Shown here one piece after another: positions 1 to 7,906 of a DNA stretch of 37,717 bases. The first letter of the stretch is position 1, and the number at the start of each line of letters is the position of its first letter. The DNA comes from Clostridia bacterium (GTDB lineage: Bacteria; Bacillota; Clostridia; Christensenellales; Borkfalkiaceae). The DNA lies in the NCBI GenBank assembly GCA_900768525.1, contig CAAGDF010000104.1, positions 1 to 37,717 of the forward strand, written 5' to 3'. Made by a program: the position numbers and the translations under genes. The notes beneath the pieces were generated by a model. That model had not been told where the DNA came from and did not search any database. It was given only the letters and a program-made list of their open reading frames with translations.

Positions 1-1004
1 CAGCCGGTGAGTCTTGCGGCAAGTCTTGCGTTCTGACCGTCTTTACCGATTGCAAGCGACAATTTGTCGTCGGGTACGATAACCCTCGCAACTTTTTCGC
101 CCTCTACCGCGGTAACCATGATTACTTTAGCGGGCGACAAAGCCTTAGCGATAAATTCGAGCGGAGATTCGCTCCACAAAATGATGTCTATCTTTTCGCC
201 GTTGAGTTCGTTTACTATTGCGTTTACACGGCAGCCTTTCTGACCTACGCACGCGCCGACGGCATCGAGGTTTTTATCGTTGCTGTAAATGGCGATTTTG
301 GTACGCTGACCGGGTTCGCGGGCAATGGACTTGATTTCGACAAGCCCCTGCTTGATTTCGGGTACTTCGTTTTCAAAGAGCTTTTTAACAAGCCCGACCG
401 ACGTGCGCGATACGAGAATCTGCGCATTTCTTCCGTCGTTTCTTACGCGCTTGACGTAAACTTTAAGAGTCTGGTTAAGTTCGTAAGTTTCGCCGGGAAC
501 CTGATCCGCGGGCAACAACACGCCCTCTATCTGACCGCCGCCGATTTCGACGTATACGGTTTTATTCTCTATTCTTCTGATAACACAGTTCTGAATTTCG
601 TTCTCTTTATCTTCGAATTCGGCAATGGTATTATCGCGCTCGGCTTCGCGCAGTTTCTGCAAAACAACCTGCTTTGCCGTTTGAGCCGCTATACGACCGA
701 ACGCCTTGGGAACAAACTCCTGTTCGAACGTTTCGCCGAGTTTGTATGATTTTTTGTACGTTCTTGCCTCTTCGAGCGTAATCTCGTTTTCGGGATCTTC
801 TACGTTTTCCACAATGTTTTTGATCATGCAGAACTTAACCGTGTATTTCTCGGGGTTCATCTTGATTTTTACGTTGCCCTGTACGTTGAACTGACGCTTA
901 TATGCAAGCGACAATGCGTTTTCCAATGTGGAAATAAGCATATCGTAATCAAGTCCCTTTTCGTTTACGAGATCTTCAAGTGCCTGAAAAAATTCCTTAT
1001 TCAT
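1..1004 (-). CDS. nusA: NusA transcription termination/antitermination factor (3' end outside window)
   Basis: Translating the minus strand from the ATG at 1004 gives a continuous frame beginning MNKEFFQALEDLVNEKGL that stays open to the left edge, so about 334 residues are visible and the C-terminus is missing. The N-terminal RNA-polymerase-binding domain comes first, then an S1-type segment (around VYVEIGGGQIEGVLLPADQ), then KH domains; the first KH loop reads VGACVGQKGCRVNAIV and the second begins AIGKDGQNARLAARLTG. NusA binds RNA polymerase and nascent RNA to modulate pausing and termination. An AGGAG lies 9-10 bases upstream of the start. rimP lies 120 bases upstream on the same strand, the usual Gram-positive order, and the two probably share the promoter near 1680-1706. 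The identification is secure; only the missing end is uncertain. Confidence 0.95.
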   Translation of the reverse strand, partial: MNKEFFQALEDLVNEKGLDYDMLISTLENALSLAYKRQFNVQGNVKIKMNPEKYTVKFCMIKNIVENVEDPENEITLEEARTYKKSYKLGETFEQEFVPKAFGRIAAQTAKQVVLQKLREAERDNTIAEFEDKENEIQNCVIRRIENKTVYVEIGGGQIEGVLLPADQVPGETYELNQTLKVYVKRVRNDGRNAQILVSRTSVGLVKKLFENEVPEIKQGLVEIKSIAREPGQRTKIAIYSNDKNLDAVGACVGQKGCRVNAIVNELNGEKIDIILWSESPLEFIAKALSPAKVIMVTAVEGEKVARVIVPDDKLSLAIGKDGQNARLAARLTG

Positions 1005-1124
1005 TATTTTTTACTCCTGTTTATAGGTGTGCCGGTGTTATCGGTTTGCTATTTTCTTGTAAATCGGCTTAAAAAACGCCTTTCGTCGTCTTATCCGACG
1101 AACCCGCGATTTTAATTTGTATTT

Positions 1125-1586
1125 TTAGTCGAATTTGACCGCAACGTTCATTTTTGCGATTTTGGTAAGCGGTATCTTCTTTTCCGTACCGTCCATCTCG
1201 ATTATAACGTTGTTTTCGTCATAGCCGACAAGTTTGCCCTCGAAATATTTCTTGCCTTTTTCGGGCGCGTAAAAACGAATTTCCATATCTTCGCCGAGGT
1301 GTCTGTCGAAATCTCGCGGGGTTTTCAGCGGTCTGTCAAGTCCCGGGCTTGAAACGTTCAGCGTGTACGACGCACCGAAAGTAAAATCGAACTCGTCAAG
1401 CATAGCGTCTATCGCATTGTGATACTTTTCGCAAGTATCGAGATCTACGCCGTCCTCGGTATCGATAAACACGGTAAGCGAGGGATTTTTACTCATTTTG
1501 AATTCAACGTCCACCACTTCGATCCCCATAGGTTGGGCAATCGAAACAAGCAAGCCGCGCAATTCGTCCATAGATTTTGTTTTCAT
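1125..1586 (-). CDS. rimP: Ribosome maturation factor RimP
   Basis: A 153-residue protein starting MKTKSMDELRGLLVSIAQP, close to the usual 150-160 residues of RimP, which assists 30S subunit maturation. The N-terminal alpha/beta domain contains GIEVVDVEF and VFIDTEDGVDLDTCEKYH, and the centre has the family signature YTLNVSSPGLDRPLKTPRDF. The C-terminal SH3-like domain (FEGKLVGYDENNVIIEMDG) follows. The frame is open 21 codons further upstream, but that stretch encodes two hairpins of a leader and reads unlike RimP, so I take the ATG at 1586; there is no clear Shine-Dalgarno there and the ATG at 1571 is possible. It sits just upstream of nusA as in most Bacillota. Confidence 0.9.
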   Translation of the reverse strand: MKTKSMDELRGLLVSIAQPMGIEVVDVEFKMSKNPSLTVFIDTEDGVDLDTCEKYHNAIDAMLDEFDFTFGASYTLNVSSPGLDRPLKTPRDFDRHLGEDMEIRFYAPEKGKKYFEGKLVGYDENNVIIEMDGTEKKIPLTKIAKMNVAVKFD

Positions 1587-1626
1587 GTCAGTCGCGGCGA
1601 AAGCCGCACCCCCTTTACATAAAAAT

Positions 1627-1649
1627 TTGAGAGGGCGTTGCCCTCTCAA
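1627..1649 (-). promoter_or_regulatory. Hairpin in the rimP leader
   Basis: TTGAGAGGG and CCCTCTCAA form perfect 9-bp arms around a 5-base loop, between the predicted promoter and the rimP start. A second short hairpin (GCGGC-GAAA-GCCGC, 1594-1607) lies just before the start codon and could limit ribosome access. The structure is visible; any regulatory role is inferred. Confidence 0.5.
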
Positions 1650-1677
1650 TAGTCAAGTCGTATAATCAAGCGTATTC

Positions 1678-1706
1678 ATTTTAACATATTATATATGTTT
1701 TTGCAA
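1678..1706 (-). promoter_or_regulatory. Predicted sigma-A promoter for rimP-nusA
   Basis: On the minus strand TTGCAA (1701-1706) and TAAAAT (1678-1683) are separated by exactly 17 bases, with a predicted start near 1671. This gives a leader of about 85 bases before rimP containing two hairpins. Confidence 0.6.
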
Positions 1707-1800
1707 GCGTTTTTTCGCCGAATACGCATTTTTTTGTAAACCGCGTGGTTTTTACGGCGTTTTTTCAACGTGGAAACAATGGGCGCAACGCGCCGCGTAA

Positions 1801-1977
1801 GGCTTCCCTTTCGGGGAAGCTGTCAACGGCACCGAGCCGTTGACTGAAGAGGATTGATGTTTGATAATTCGTTTGTCCTTGTTAAAAAAGCCGAATAATG
1901 TATATTAGGCTTTTTGTCCTCTCTCGTCTTTTACTCGTTTCACTCGTAAAATCCACTCTCCCCGAGGGGGAAAGCTC
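1801..1977. repeat. Hairpin-rich interspersed repeat of a type common in Clostridia
   Basis: A non-coding block made of consecutive inverted repeats: GCTTCCC/GGGAAGC (1802-1820), CAACGGC/GCCGTTG (1824-1842), an A-run/T-run stem (1885-1915), TTTAC/GTAAA (around 1930-1950) and CTCCCC/GGGGG (around 1957-1970). The layout and the opening GGCTTCCC..TTTCGGGGAAGCTG resemble a short non-autonomous repeat I recall from many gut Clostridia genomes. It lies directly behind the shortened polC-like gene. Confidence 0.55.
1885..1915 (-). terminator. Rho-independent terminator after the polC-like gene
   Basis: AAAAAGCC and GGCTTTTT pair around an AT-rich loop. On the minus strand the stem is followed by six T residues, so it can end transcripts coming from the gene at 2016-3548. 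Confidence 0.65.
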
Positions 1978-2015
1978 ATATTTTAATTGTTCTACGTTTA
2001 AAATCTATCTAATAT

Positions 2016-3548
2016 TTACACGTCGTAATCGGGGAATGCGCCGTTAAGCCGAACGAGCTCGATGAGCATCTGCGCGGTTGCGAGCGCGTCGCTATAAGCG
2101 CGGTGGTGCAGGAACTCTATGCCGAAATGGTCGCATACCGTGTTGAGCTTGTGATTACCGAGCGACGGCAATACCGCGCGGGAAAGCGCAAGGGTATCTA
2201 TACCCCGATTGGTATAAACATACCCTGTCGGCTTTGACATATTCTTCAAAAACGGATAGTCGAACCCGATATTGTGCGCTACGATTATGCTGCCGTAGCA
2301 AAACTTGTAAATATCGCCCGCGACCTCGGCGAAGGTTGGAGCGTTTGCAACCATTTCGTCGGTAATGCCCGTGAGTTCGACGACGATTTCGGGAATTTTG
2401 CGCTCGGGATTGACCATTGTGGAGAATTTTTCTATAACCTTGCCGTCTATAAGCCTGACCGCGCCGATCTCGGTAATGCGGTCGTCGGACGGAGAAGTAC
2501 CCGTCGTTTCAAGGTCTAAAACGACGATATTCGTGCCTTTGAAACACTCGGGAATCTGCAAGTCCATATTGAACAAGCTGGTCTGGCGAATCTCTTCGAC
2601 AGGCGACGGTTTGGCAATAAGATATGTTTCGGGCGGACGGCGCGACTGCTTTTCCTGATAGACAAAATTCTTGGGCAGTTCGCAAAAATTCATTGTTTTT
2701 ATAGAAAAACGATGATAGCCTGCGTCGGTAACCTCTCCCTTTCCGAACACGATTACCTCACTGCCCTCCTGAATTTTTTCGAGTTTTTTAAGCGTTTGCT
2801 TGTTATCGGTAAACAGCGAGCCGGACATTCTGCCCGTGCCGTCGTTAAAATCATATATGAAAAACGGCTTGCCCGTTTTGGTGGTGCGCTCGCGGATGCC
2901 CACGACCTTGCCCGCGATATACAACTCGCCCGTGCGGTCGGCTGCGTCCTGTATGTACATAACCTCGTCGGTTTCGTCGTTGCTGAAAAGACGAGTAACC
3001 GAATCCACTTTGAAATATCTGGGCGGAATAAGCTCTATTCTGGCATAGTCAACCTTTTCTTCGGATAGCAAATCGCTGACGTCCTCGTTGGCGCGCGGGC
3101 GGTATTCTACCCTGAAATCGTCGCAAAAATACCCGCCGAGATATTCTTTCAGCAGTTCGTCGAACTTTTTTGCCTTGAAATAATCGCAGACGTCCTCTTC
3201 GGCAAGTATCTCTATCAGCGTATCGTCCTCGCCTACGTCTATTTTTACGTCCTTTGCGCTCACACGCTCTTTAACGGGCGCGCAAGTTTCGCGAATGTAC
3301 TCAAGCACCCTGTTTTTTGCAACGTCGGGCGCGCAAACGGTTTTGCGTATGCGCACGGAAACGTTAGCAAACGGCAGTTCTTTCGATATAAGTTCCGCAA
3401 TCTTTCTTTCGTCGTCGGCGGTAAAATGCCTGCCCATAAGCAAGGTTACGGATAACTTTTTATTATTTCTTTCGTATATCGCCTCTTCCACGCGGATTTT
3501 TTCGAACTTCGCGTCCGAGGTTTTTATTTTGTCTGTTATATAACTCAT
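2016..3548 (-). CDS. Stand-alone PolC-type N-domain/OB/3'-5' exonuclease protein lacking the polymerase core
   Basis: A 510-residue protein matching only the front of PolC (normally about 1,430-1,450 residues). Residues 1-180 resemble the PolC N-terminal domains, about 205-295 form the OB fold (GRMSGSLFTDN, EVIVFGKGEV), and 340-500 form a DEDDh proofreading exonuclease. All five catalytic residues are visible: D345 and E347 (LDLETTG), D430 (AHNIGFDYPF), H482 and D487 (HHRAYSDA). The PHP segments that normally flank the exonuclease and the entire polymerase palm/fingers are absent: the frame ends in a stop and the 430 bases behind it hold only a repeat and a terminator. It occupies the normal polC locus between ispG and rimP. 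It may proofread in trans for another polymerase, or serve repair. The exonuclease call is firm; the cellular role is not known. Confidence 0.85.
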   Translation of the reverse strand: MSYITDKIKTSDAKFEKIRVEEAIYERNNKKLSVTLLMGRHFTADDERKIAELISKELPFANVSVRIRKTVCAPDVAKNRVLEYIRETCAPVKERVSAKDVKIDVGEDDTLIEILAEEDVCDYFKAKKFDELLKEYLGGYFCDDFRVEYRPRANEDVSDLLSEEKVDYARIELIPPRYFKVDSVTRLFSNDETDEVMYIQDAADRTGELYIAGKVVGIRERTTKTGKPFFIYDFNDGTGRMSGSLFTDNKQTLKKLEKIQEGSEVIVFGKGEVTDAGYHRFSIKTMNFCELPKNFVYQEKQSRRPPETYLIAKPSPVEEIRQTSLFNMDLQIPECFKGTNIVVLDLETTGTSPSDDRITEIGAVRLIDGKVIEKFSTMVNPERKIPEIVVELTGITDEMVANAPTFAEVAGDIYKFCYGSIIVAHNIGFDYPFLKNMSKPTGYVYTNRGIDTLALSRAVLPSLGNHKLNTVCDHFGIEFLHHRAYSDALATAQMLIELVRLNGAFPDYDV

Positions 3549-3579
3549 TATCTTCTTTTAATTACTCGTTTGCAAACAG

Positions 3580-4623
3580 TTATTCGGCGGCAAGTTTTTT
3601 TATTTCCTGCAAAAAAACCTTTTCTGCGTCTTTCACGTCAACGTTGGCGATTATTTCGCCTTTTTTGAAAATAAGGCAGTGTTTGCCGTTGCCCGCGATG
3701 CCGATATCGCAACCGCGAGCCTCGCCGGGGCCGTTTACAACACAACCCATTACGGCAATTTTAAGCGGTTTTTTAACGTCCGCCACCATTTTTTCCACAC
3801 GCTCGGCAAGACCTATGCTGTCGTACTCGGTTCTTCCGCAGGTGGGGCAAGCGACCACCTCCGCGCCCGCCTTGCCTAAGCCCAAAGTTCTGAGCAGTTT
3901 TACGCCCGCAAGCACCTCTTCTTCGGGAGGAGCGGCAAGCGAATATCTGAGCGTATCGCCTATGCCGTCGAGCAAAAGCGAACCGATGCCGACACTCCCT
4001 GCGATAAGTCCGCTTTTCAACGTACCCGCCTCGGTTACGCCGATATGCAAAGGGTAATCGCACTTGTTTTTTAAATAACGATATGCCGCTACCGTGGTTT
4101 TCACCGACGACGATTTTGCCGACAACACGATATCTTTCACGCCGAACCGCTCGAGCAGCGCGGCTTTTTCAAGCGCGCTTTCGGCAAGAGCGATTTCGTT
4201 ATTGCCGTACTTTTCGGCAAATTTCTTTTCTACGCTGCCGCTGTTCGAACCGACGCGGCAAGGCACGCCGTTGCGCTTTAACGCAGTAGCGACCTTTTCT
4301 ATGTTTTCGTCCGAACCGATATTGCCGGGGTTTATGCGAATCTTATCCGCACCGTTTTCTATAGCCGCAATCGCCAGCCTGTAATCGAAATGAATATCGG
4401 CGACGAGCGGAACGGTTATTCCCTTTTTAATCTCTTTTATGGCTTTCGCCTCGGTTTCGTCGCGCACGGTTACGCGCATTATGTCCACGCCCGCACGCGT
4501 TGCCGATTGTATTTGCGCGACCGTTGCGGCAACGTCCTTTGTGCTTGTGTTACACATGGATTGTATCGTTACCGCCGAGCCGCCGCCGATCGTTAAATTG
4601 CCCACTTTTACTTTAAAGGACAT
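3580..4623 (-). CDS. ispG: 4-hydroxy-3-methylbut-2-enyl diphosphate synthase (MEP pathway)
   Basis: A 347-residue, full-length IspG/GcpE, the iron-sulfur enzyme converting ME-cyclodiphosphate to HMBPP in non-mevalonate isoprenoid synthesis. The TIM-barrel half begins with TIQSMCNTSTKDV and contains DIMRVTVRDE, ADIHFDYRLA and KIRINPGNIG. The C-terminal [4Fe-4S] domain shows its three cysteine ligands in CPTCGRTEYDS and GCVVNGPGEA. A GGAG lies just upstream of the ATG at 4623. The polC-like gene starts 31 bases downstream, so both are probably co-transcribed. This implies the host makes isoprenoids by the MEP route. Confidence 0.95.
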   Translation of the reverse strand: MSFKVKVGNLTIGGGSAVTIQSMCNTSTKDVAATVAQIQSATRAGVDIMRVTVRDETEAKAIKEIKKGITVPLVADIHFDYRLAIAAIENGADKIRINPGNIGSDENIEKVATALKRNGVPCRVGSNSGSVEKKFAEKYGNNEIALAESALEKAALLERFGVKDIVLSAKSSSVKTTVAAYRYLKNKCDYPLHIGVTEAGTLKSGLIAGSVGIGSLLLDGIGDTLRYSLAAPPEEEVLAGVKLLRTLGLGKAGAEVVACPTCGRTEYDSIGLAERVEKMVADVKKPLKIAVMGCVVNGPGEARGCDIGIAGNGKHCLIFKKGEIIANVDVKDAEKVFLQEIKKLAAE

Positions 4624-4715
4624 TTTTTCGCTCCCGAATTACAAAAATATGAAAAACTTGCCGATTGCGACGTACTGAAGTCAGCCTGCTACGGCTTATC
4701 TATTACGCCGAAAAA

Positions 4716-5765
4716 TCAAAATTTCTCGCCGAAAACTTTTTCGAACTCGTCTTTAGTCATTAAAATTTCTCGTTCGTGTTCGTCGTTTACTCCCGAAATA
4801 TACCCGCGCGATTCAAGCTCGTCGATGATTTTACCCGCTCTCGGATAGCCTATGCCGAGCCGTCTTTGCAAGATCGAAATGCTGACCGTACCTTTTTCTA
4901 TCGCAATGCGCATTGCGTCGCGCAGATATTTTTCTTCCACATGGTTACGCACTTTCAGATAGTCGTCATCGTTCGACTTTTCCTTAACCTCGCAGTTCAT
5001 CTCGTACAACATGCGAAGCCCTACAAGCGTAAGCGTGCGGTCGGTGATATCTATATCCGATTCTTCGGCAATGATCGTGCCGAGCCCGCCCGTCGCAACG
5101 ACTACGCACTCGTTCTTTTTAACGCCCAATTCGCGCCTTATTCTTGCGACAATGCCGTCCACAAGCCCCGCAAAACCGTACAAAAGACCTGCCTGCATAT
5201 TAGTTACCGTATCGCGACAAATAACCCTGCCGGGAAGTTCCAACTCGATATTCGGCAGTTTCGCCGTGCCGTTAACCAGCGAATCGAGCGAACCTTTTAT
5301 GCCGGGCGCGATAACGCCGCCGAGCAGTTCGCCGTGCCCGCCTATTACGTTAAAAGTCGTAGCCGTGCCGAAATCTATACAGATTACGGGCTTTTTTCCG
5401 CCGTAAAGTTTGTATGCCGCAACCGAATTGACTATGCGATCCGCGCCTACTTCGCGCGGGTTGTCCACAATAAGATTTATGCCCGTTCTGATACCCGGCC
5501 CTACCACGAGCGGTTTGCGACCGAGGTAATATTCGCACATATGCTCCATTGTGTAATTGAGCTGCGGTATTACCGATGACATAATGACTCCGTCTATCAT
5601 TTCGCGGTCGATAGAAGCCGACAAAAGCAGATCGCGCACTATTACGCCGTATTCGTCCGCCGTGGACGAGCGTTTCGACGCGACGCGGAACGAGGCGACC
5701 AGTCGTTCGCCGTCGAACACACCGTATTTTATGTTTGTGTTACCGATATCTATACATAAAATCAT
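4716..5765 (-). CDS. coaX: Type III pantothenate kinase fused to a C-terminal FtsK-gamma-like winged-helix domain
   Basis: Residues 1 to about 255 are a normal CoaX of the ASKHA fold: the phosphate loop MILCIDIGNTNIKYGVFDG, the pantothenate-binding region VGPGIRTGINL with DNPREVGADRIVN, the CIDFGTATTFNVI motif and GGVIAPGIKGSLDSLV. CoaX performs the first step of CoA synthesis. Uniquely, about 85 extra residues follow. Residues from about 280 (LRDAMRIAIEKGTVSIS, ILQRRLGIGYPRAGKIID, ELESRGYISG) match the gamma domain of the DNA translocase FtsK, including the LQRR..IGY.RA..I.D.ME/LE..G pattern of its DNA-recognition helix. A frame-shifted junction is unlikely because one frame covers both. An AAAGG precedes the ATG. 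The ECF gene ends 5 bases upstream, so the two form an operon. The fusion could make CoA synthesis or the protein itself DNA-linked; that is inference. Confidence 0.9.
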   Translation of the reverse strand: MILCIDIGNTNIKYGVFDGERLVASFRVASKRSSTADEYGVIVRDLLLSASIDREMIDGVIMSSVIPQLNYTMEHMCEYYLGRKPLVVGPGIRTGINLIVDNPREVGADRIVNSVAAYKLYGGKKPVICIDFGTATTFNVIGGHGELLGGVIAPGIKGSLDSLVNGTAKLPNIELELPGRVICRDTVTNMQAGLLYGFAGLVDGIVARIRRELGVKKNECVVVATGGLGTIIAEESDIDITDRTLTLVGLRMLYEMNCEVKEKSNDDDYLKVRNHVEEKYLRDAMRIAIEKGTVSISILQRRLGIGYPRAGKIIDELESRGYISGVNDEHEREILMTKDEFEKVFGEKF

Positions 5766-5770
5766 AATCT

Positions 5771-6418
5771 TTACCTTTCGTTATCGTTTTTATTTTGTTT
5801 TGTATTTACTTTTTTTCTTACCACGCCGATTACCGCATAGAACAGCGGTATAGCGACGAGATTTACACAAAATTCTACTATAAAGTTTATACCCGCGCAG
5901 CCGATAAATAAGAAATAGACAAGCGAGGTGGCGTCCTCTATAAAGCCGTTTGCCACGAACGCCGCCGCATACGACCGACCGAATATAAGAGTGAACAAAA
6001 CGAAAATCGCCGTATTTACTATCGGCGCGGACAACGCCGCAACTACTACGCCGACTTTTTCGGTTCTTTTTGCTATTGCTTTAAAAAGCAGACCGGGCAC
6101 AAGCCCTGCCAGAATACCCTTCGTAAAAATAATCAGAATGGTCGCAAACGGGTTTGCGCCGAACATTATAAACGTAAAACCGTCTGCGCCCGTAACGCCG
6201 TATAAAAATACGATTAAAGAAAATACGAATCCAAGAAACGCGCCGACAAGCGGACCTAAAATGCACGAACCCAAAACTATGGGGATAAGCACCAGCGAAA
6301 AACTGGTTGCGCCCACCTTGATTGCGCCCAACCCCGCTTGCAGCAATACGACAAACGCCGTGAGCACGCCGATAGCGGCGATGTTTTTCGCCGACAAAAC
6401 GCCTTGTTTTTTTACCAT
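5771..6418 (-). CDS. ECF transporter S component, probably for pantothenate
   Basis: A 215-residue, very hydrophobic protein with about six membrane segments, in the size range and style of ECF substrate-capture (S) subunits. The N-terminal region AKNIAAIGVLTAFVVLLQAG carries the alanine-rich helix typical of S components that docks with the shared EcfT, and FGANPFATILIIFTKGI is a conserved membrane segment. I chose the ATG at 6418 because GGAGG lies 5 bases ahead of it; the frame is open 20 codons further without a site. The gene ends 5 bases before coaX, so the substrate is most likely pantothenate or a related precursor (guilt by association). No EcfA/EcfT genes are in the window, as expected for a group II system. 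Confidence 0.8.
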   Translation of the reverse strand: MVKKQGVLSAKNIAAIGVLTAFVVLLQAGLGAIKVGATSFSLVLIPIVLGSCILGPLVGAFLGFVFSLIVFLYGVTGADGFTFIMFGANPFATILIIFTKGILAGLVPGLLFKAIAKRTEKVGVVVAALSAPIVNTAIFVLFTLIFGRSYAAAFVANGFIEDATSLVYFLFIGCAGINFIVEFCVNLVAIPLFYAVIGVVRKKVNTKQNKNDNER

Positions 6419-6525
6419 GATGACCTCCAATCGGATTCCCTTTGGGATATCCGTTGCATAAAATTTTTTTGCGGGCAATACCCGCGGTTACGGTCGTTCC
6501 GTCGCCGACGTAAACGCCATGTGGT

Positions 6526-6554
6526 ATTATATACTATAGCCGCTTTAAAAGCAA
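6526..6554 (-). promoter_or_regulatory. Predicted sigma-A promoter for the ECF-coaX-ispG operon
   Basis: TTGCTT (6549-6554) and TATAAT (6526-6531) on the minus strand are 17 bases apart. The predicted leader of about 100 bases contains a GCGGG/CCCGC hairpin (6471-6485); I do not recognise a riboswitch in it. Confidence 0.6.
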
Positions 6555-6669
6555 ACAAAAAAACGCAAAAGATAAACACAAAAACGGTTGTGCACAGTAA
6601 CACATATGCAAAGTAAAACGTAACATGTATTGACGGCGGTAAACGCCGATCTTACAAGGAGAAAAAAAT

Positions 6670-6894
6670 ATGATTAACTGTTTTGGTCTTCCCGATAACA
6701 ACTGTTACCTTTGGTTGCTCATCGTAATATTCCTTTGCTGCGGCGGTTGCGGCTGCATCGGAAACATCATCGAGAAAATTTGCGGTTGCGGCGCGCTGTT
6801 ACCCATTCTGCTCGTACTTCTCTGCTGCTGCGGCGGTTGCGATAAAGCCCCCAGAGAACCTAAATTCCCGGGATTAGGTTGCGGCTGCAAATAA
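6670..6894 (+). CDS. Cysteine/glycine-rich hydrophobic microprotein
   Basis: A 74-residue protein preceded by a strong AAGGAG ribosome binding site and followed by a good terminator, which together support real expression. It holds 17 cysteines, arranged in repeated CCGGCGC, CGCG, CCCGGC and GCGC clusters alternating with leucine/isoleucine-rich membrane-like stretches (LWLLIVIFL and LLPILLVLL). The composition recalls the small high-cysteine proteins annotated in Clostridia as 'chorion class high-cysteine' proteins; their function is not established. It is the only plus-strand gene in the left housekeeping block and has its own transcription unit. It may be a metal-binding or envelope/spore component; I cannot say which. 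Confidence 0.7.
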   Translation: MINCFGLPDNNCYLWLLIVIFLCCGGCGCIGNIIEKICGCGALLPILLVLLCCCGGCDKAPREPKFPGLGCGCK

Positions 6895-6919
6895 AACGAT
6901 TTCCTACATATATACAATT

Positions 6920-6948
6920 CGCCGCGGCAATTCGCCGCGGCGTTTTAT
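6920..6948 (+). terminator. Rho-independent terminator after the Cys-rich microprotein
   Basis: CGCCGCGGC and GCCGCGGCG make a perfect 9-bp stem with a 5-base loop, followed by TTTTATTATT on the plus strand. Confidence 0.8.
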
Positions 6949-6980
6949 TATTGTTTTTGTTATGTATTTTACCGCAAAAA

Positions 6981-7002
6981 CCCGCCTATAAGTCGATTAT
7001 CG
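6981..7002 (-). repeat. Dispersed double-palindrome repeat, copy 1
   Basis: Reverse-orientation copy (CCCGCCTATAAGTCGATTAT then CG), one mismatch to the consensus CGATAATCGACCTATAGG + CGGG. It lies just behind recO. Confidence 0.75.
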
Positions 7003-7029
7003 CGTATTTCGCGGTTAAGCACAAGCACA

Positions 7030-7746
7030 TTACGGCAGTTCGATCAACTGATCGATCGAATAAATATATTCGCCCGTTTTTATTCTGAAATAATAGTTTA
7101 AAAACTTTAAAAGATATTTAAGCGCGGCGGGTTCAACCTCTTTGACCTCGGCGATTTTCGCAAGACCTCTTGCGGTATCGACAAGTATTTCACGCATGCC
7201 GACGGTAAAACAATCTTCGCAAACGATGGTCGCGCTTTCGGGATCGAAATACGCTTTTTTAAAATCTTCGGCTTTTTTGCCGCAGCAGGAGCACTCGGCT
7301 TCGCCTAAAGCATAACCTGAAATTTCCGTTTGCTTATACAAAAAATCCACAAGCACGCGTTCGGGCAAACCGTCCGCAAAATTAAGTTTTTTCAAACTGT
7401 CAACCGCAAGCAAAAAAGTCTTTTCGTCGGGTGCGTCGGCATCGGTGAATTTAAGCAAAAATTCAAGAATACAGCACCCCGCATAAAACGAGTGTAAATT
7501 AAGCCGAATGTTATAAAAACTTTCGATCTCGGTCGCGCCCGTTACCGTTAAACGGTCGTTTTTTTCGTTTAAAACATACTCGGCAAAACAAAACGGCTGA
7601 GTGCAAAACCCGAGTTTCGACCCCGCCTTTTTCGCACCGCGAACGCACGCGCCGATAAGCCCTTTTTCAAGCGAATAAAGAGATATCATCTTGTCGTTAT
7701 CGCGGTAATCCACGCTTTTTAATGCCAACGCGTTGACCTTTATCAT
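7030..7746 (-). CDS. recO: DNA repair protein RecO
   Basis: A 238-residue protein of normal RecO length. The N-terminal OB fold is VNALALKSVDYRDNDKMISLYSLEKGL followed by GARKAGS-like basic residues (VRGAKKAGSKLG). The C-terminal part has the family zinc finger, CSCCGKK and, about 20 residues later, CEDC. RecO loads RecA on SSB-coated DNA in the RecFOR recombination pathway. No obvious Shine-Dalgarno precedes the ATG at 7746. The start is 40 bases behind the yqzL-like gene and downstream of era, the conserved Bacillota order, so it is probably translated from the era transcript. Confidence 0.92.
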   Translation of the reverse strand: MIKVNALALKSVDYRDNDKMISLYSLEKGLIGACVRGAKKAGSKLGFCTQPFCFAEYVLNEKNDRLTVTGATEIESFYNIRLNLHSFYAGCCILEFLLKFTDADAPDEKTFLLAVDSLKKLNFADGLPERVLVDFLYKQTEISGYALGEAECSCCGKKAEDFKKAYFDPESATIVCEDCFTVGMREILVDTARGLAKIAEVKEVEPAALKYLLKFLNYYFRIKTGEYIYSIDQLIELP

Positions 7747-7786
7747 CTTAGTGCCGAGCAGGTAAAAAGTCGTGCCGAACTTTTAA

Positions 7787-7906
7787 TTAAAGTTTCGGCT
7801 CCTGCAATCCTTTTAATTTCTTGTACAGCATATAGTAAGAGGGATTGCCCGTTTTTTCAAACAAATCCCAAGCGATCCTTTCGGGCGTTTTAGAAGTTTT
7901 ATCCAT
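7787..7906 (-). CDS. yqzL: YqzL-like microprotein between era and recO
   Basis: A 39-residue frame starting MDKTSKTPERIAWDLFEKTG and ending in a tyrosine/lysine-rich helix (YYMLYKKLKGL). The pattern 'W.LFE.TG....Y.L.K.L' and the position between era and recO match the short YqzL family of Bacillota, whose function is not known. The frame is open 41 codons further upstream but that part overlaps the dispersed repeat at 7982 and has no protein-like character, so I use the ATG at 7906, which has a weak AGAAG ahead. Confidence 0.7.
   Translation of the reverse strand: MDKTSKTPERIAWDLFEKTGNPSYYMLYKKLKGLQEPKL

Noticed and set aside
6419..6525. Riboswitch in the leader of the ECF-coaX operon
   Set aside because: About 100 bases with only short hairpins; no known riboswitch core (TPP, FMN, cobalamin, folate) is recognisable.
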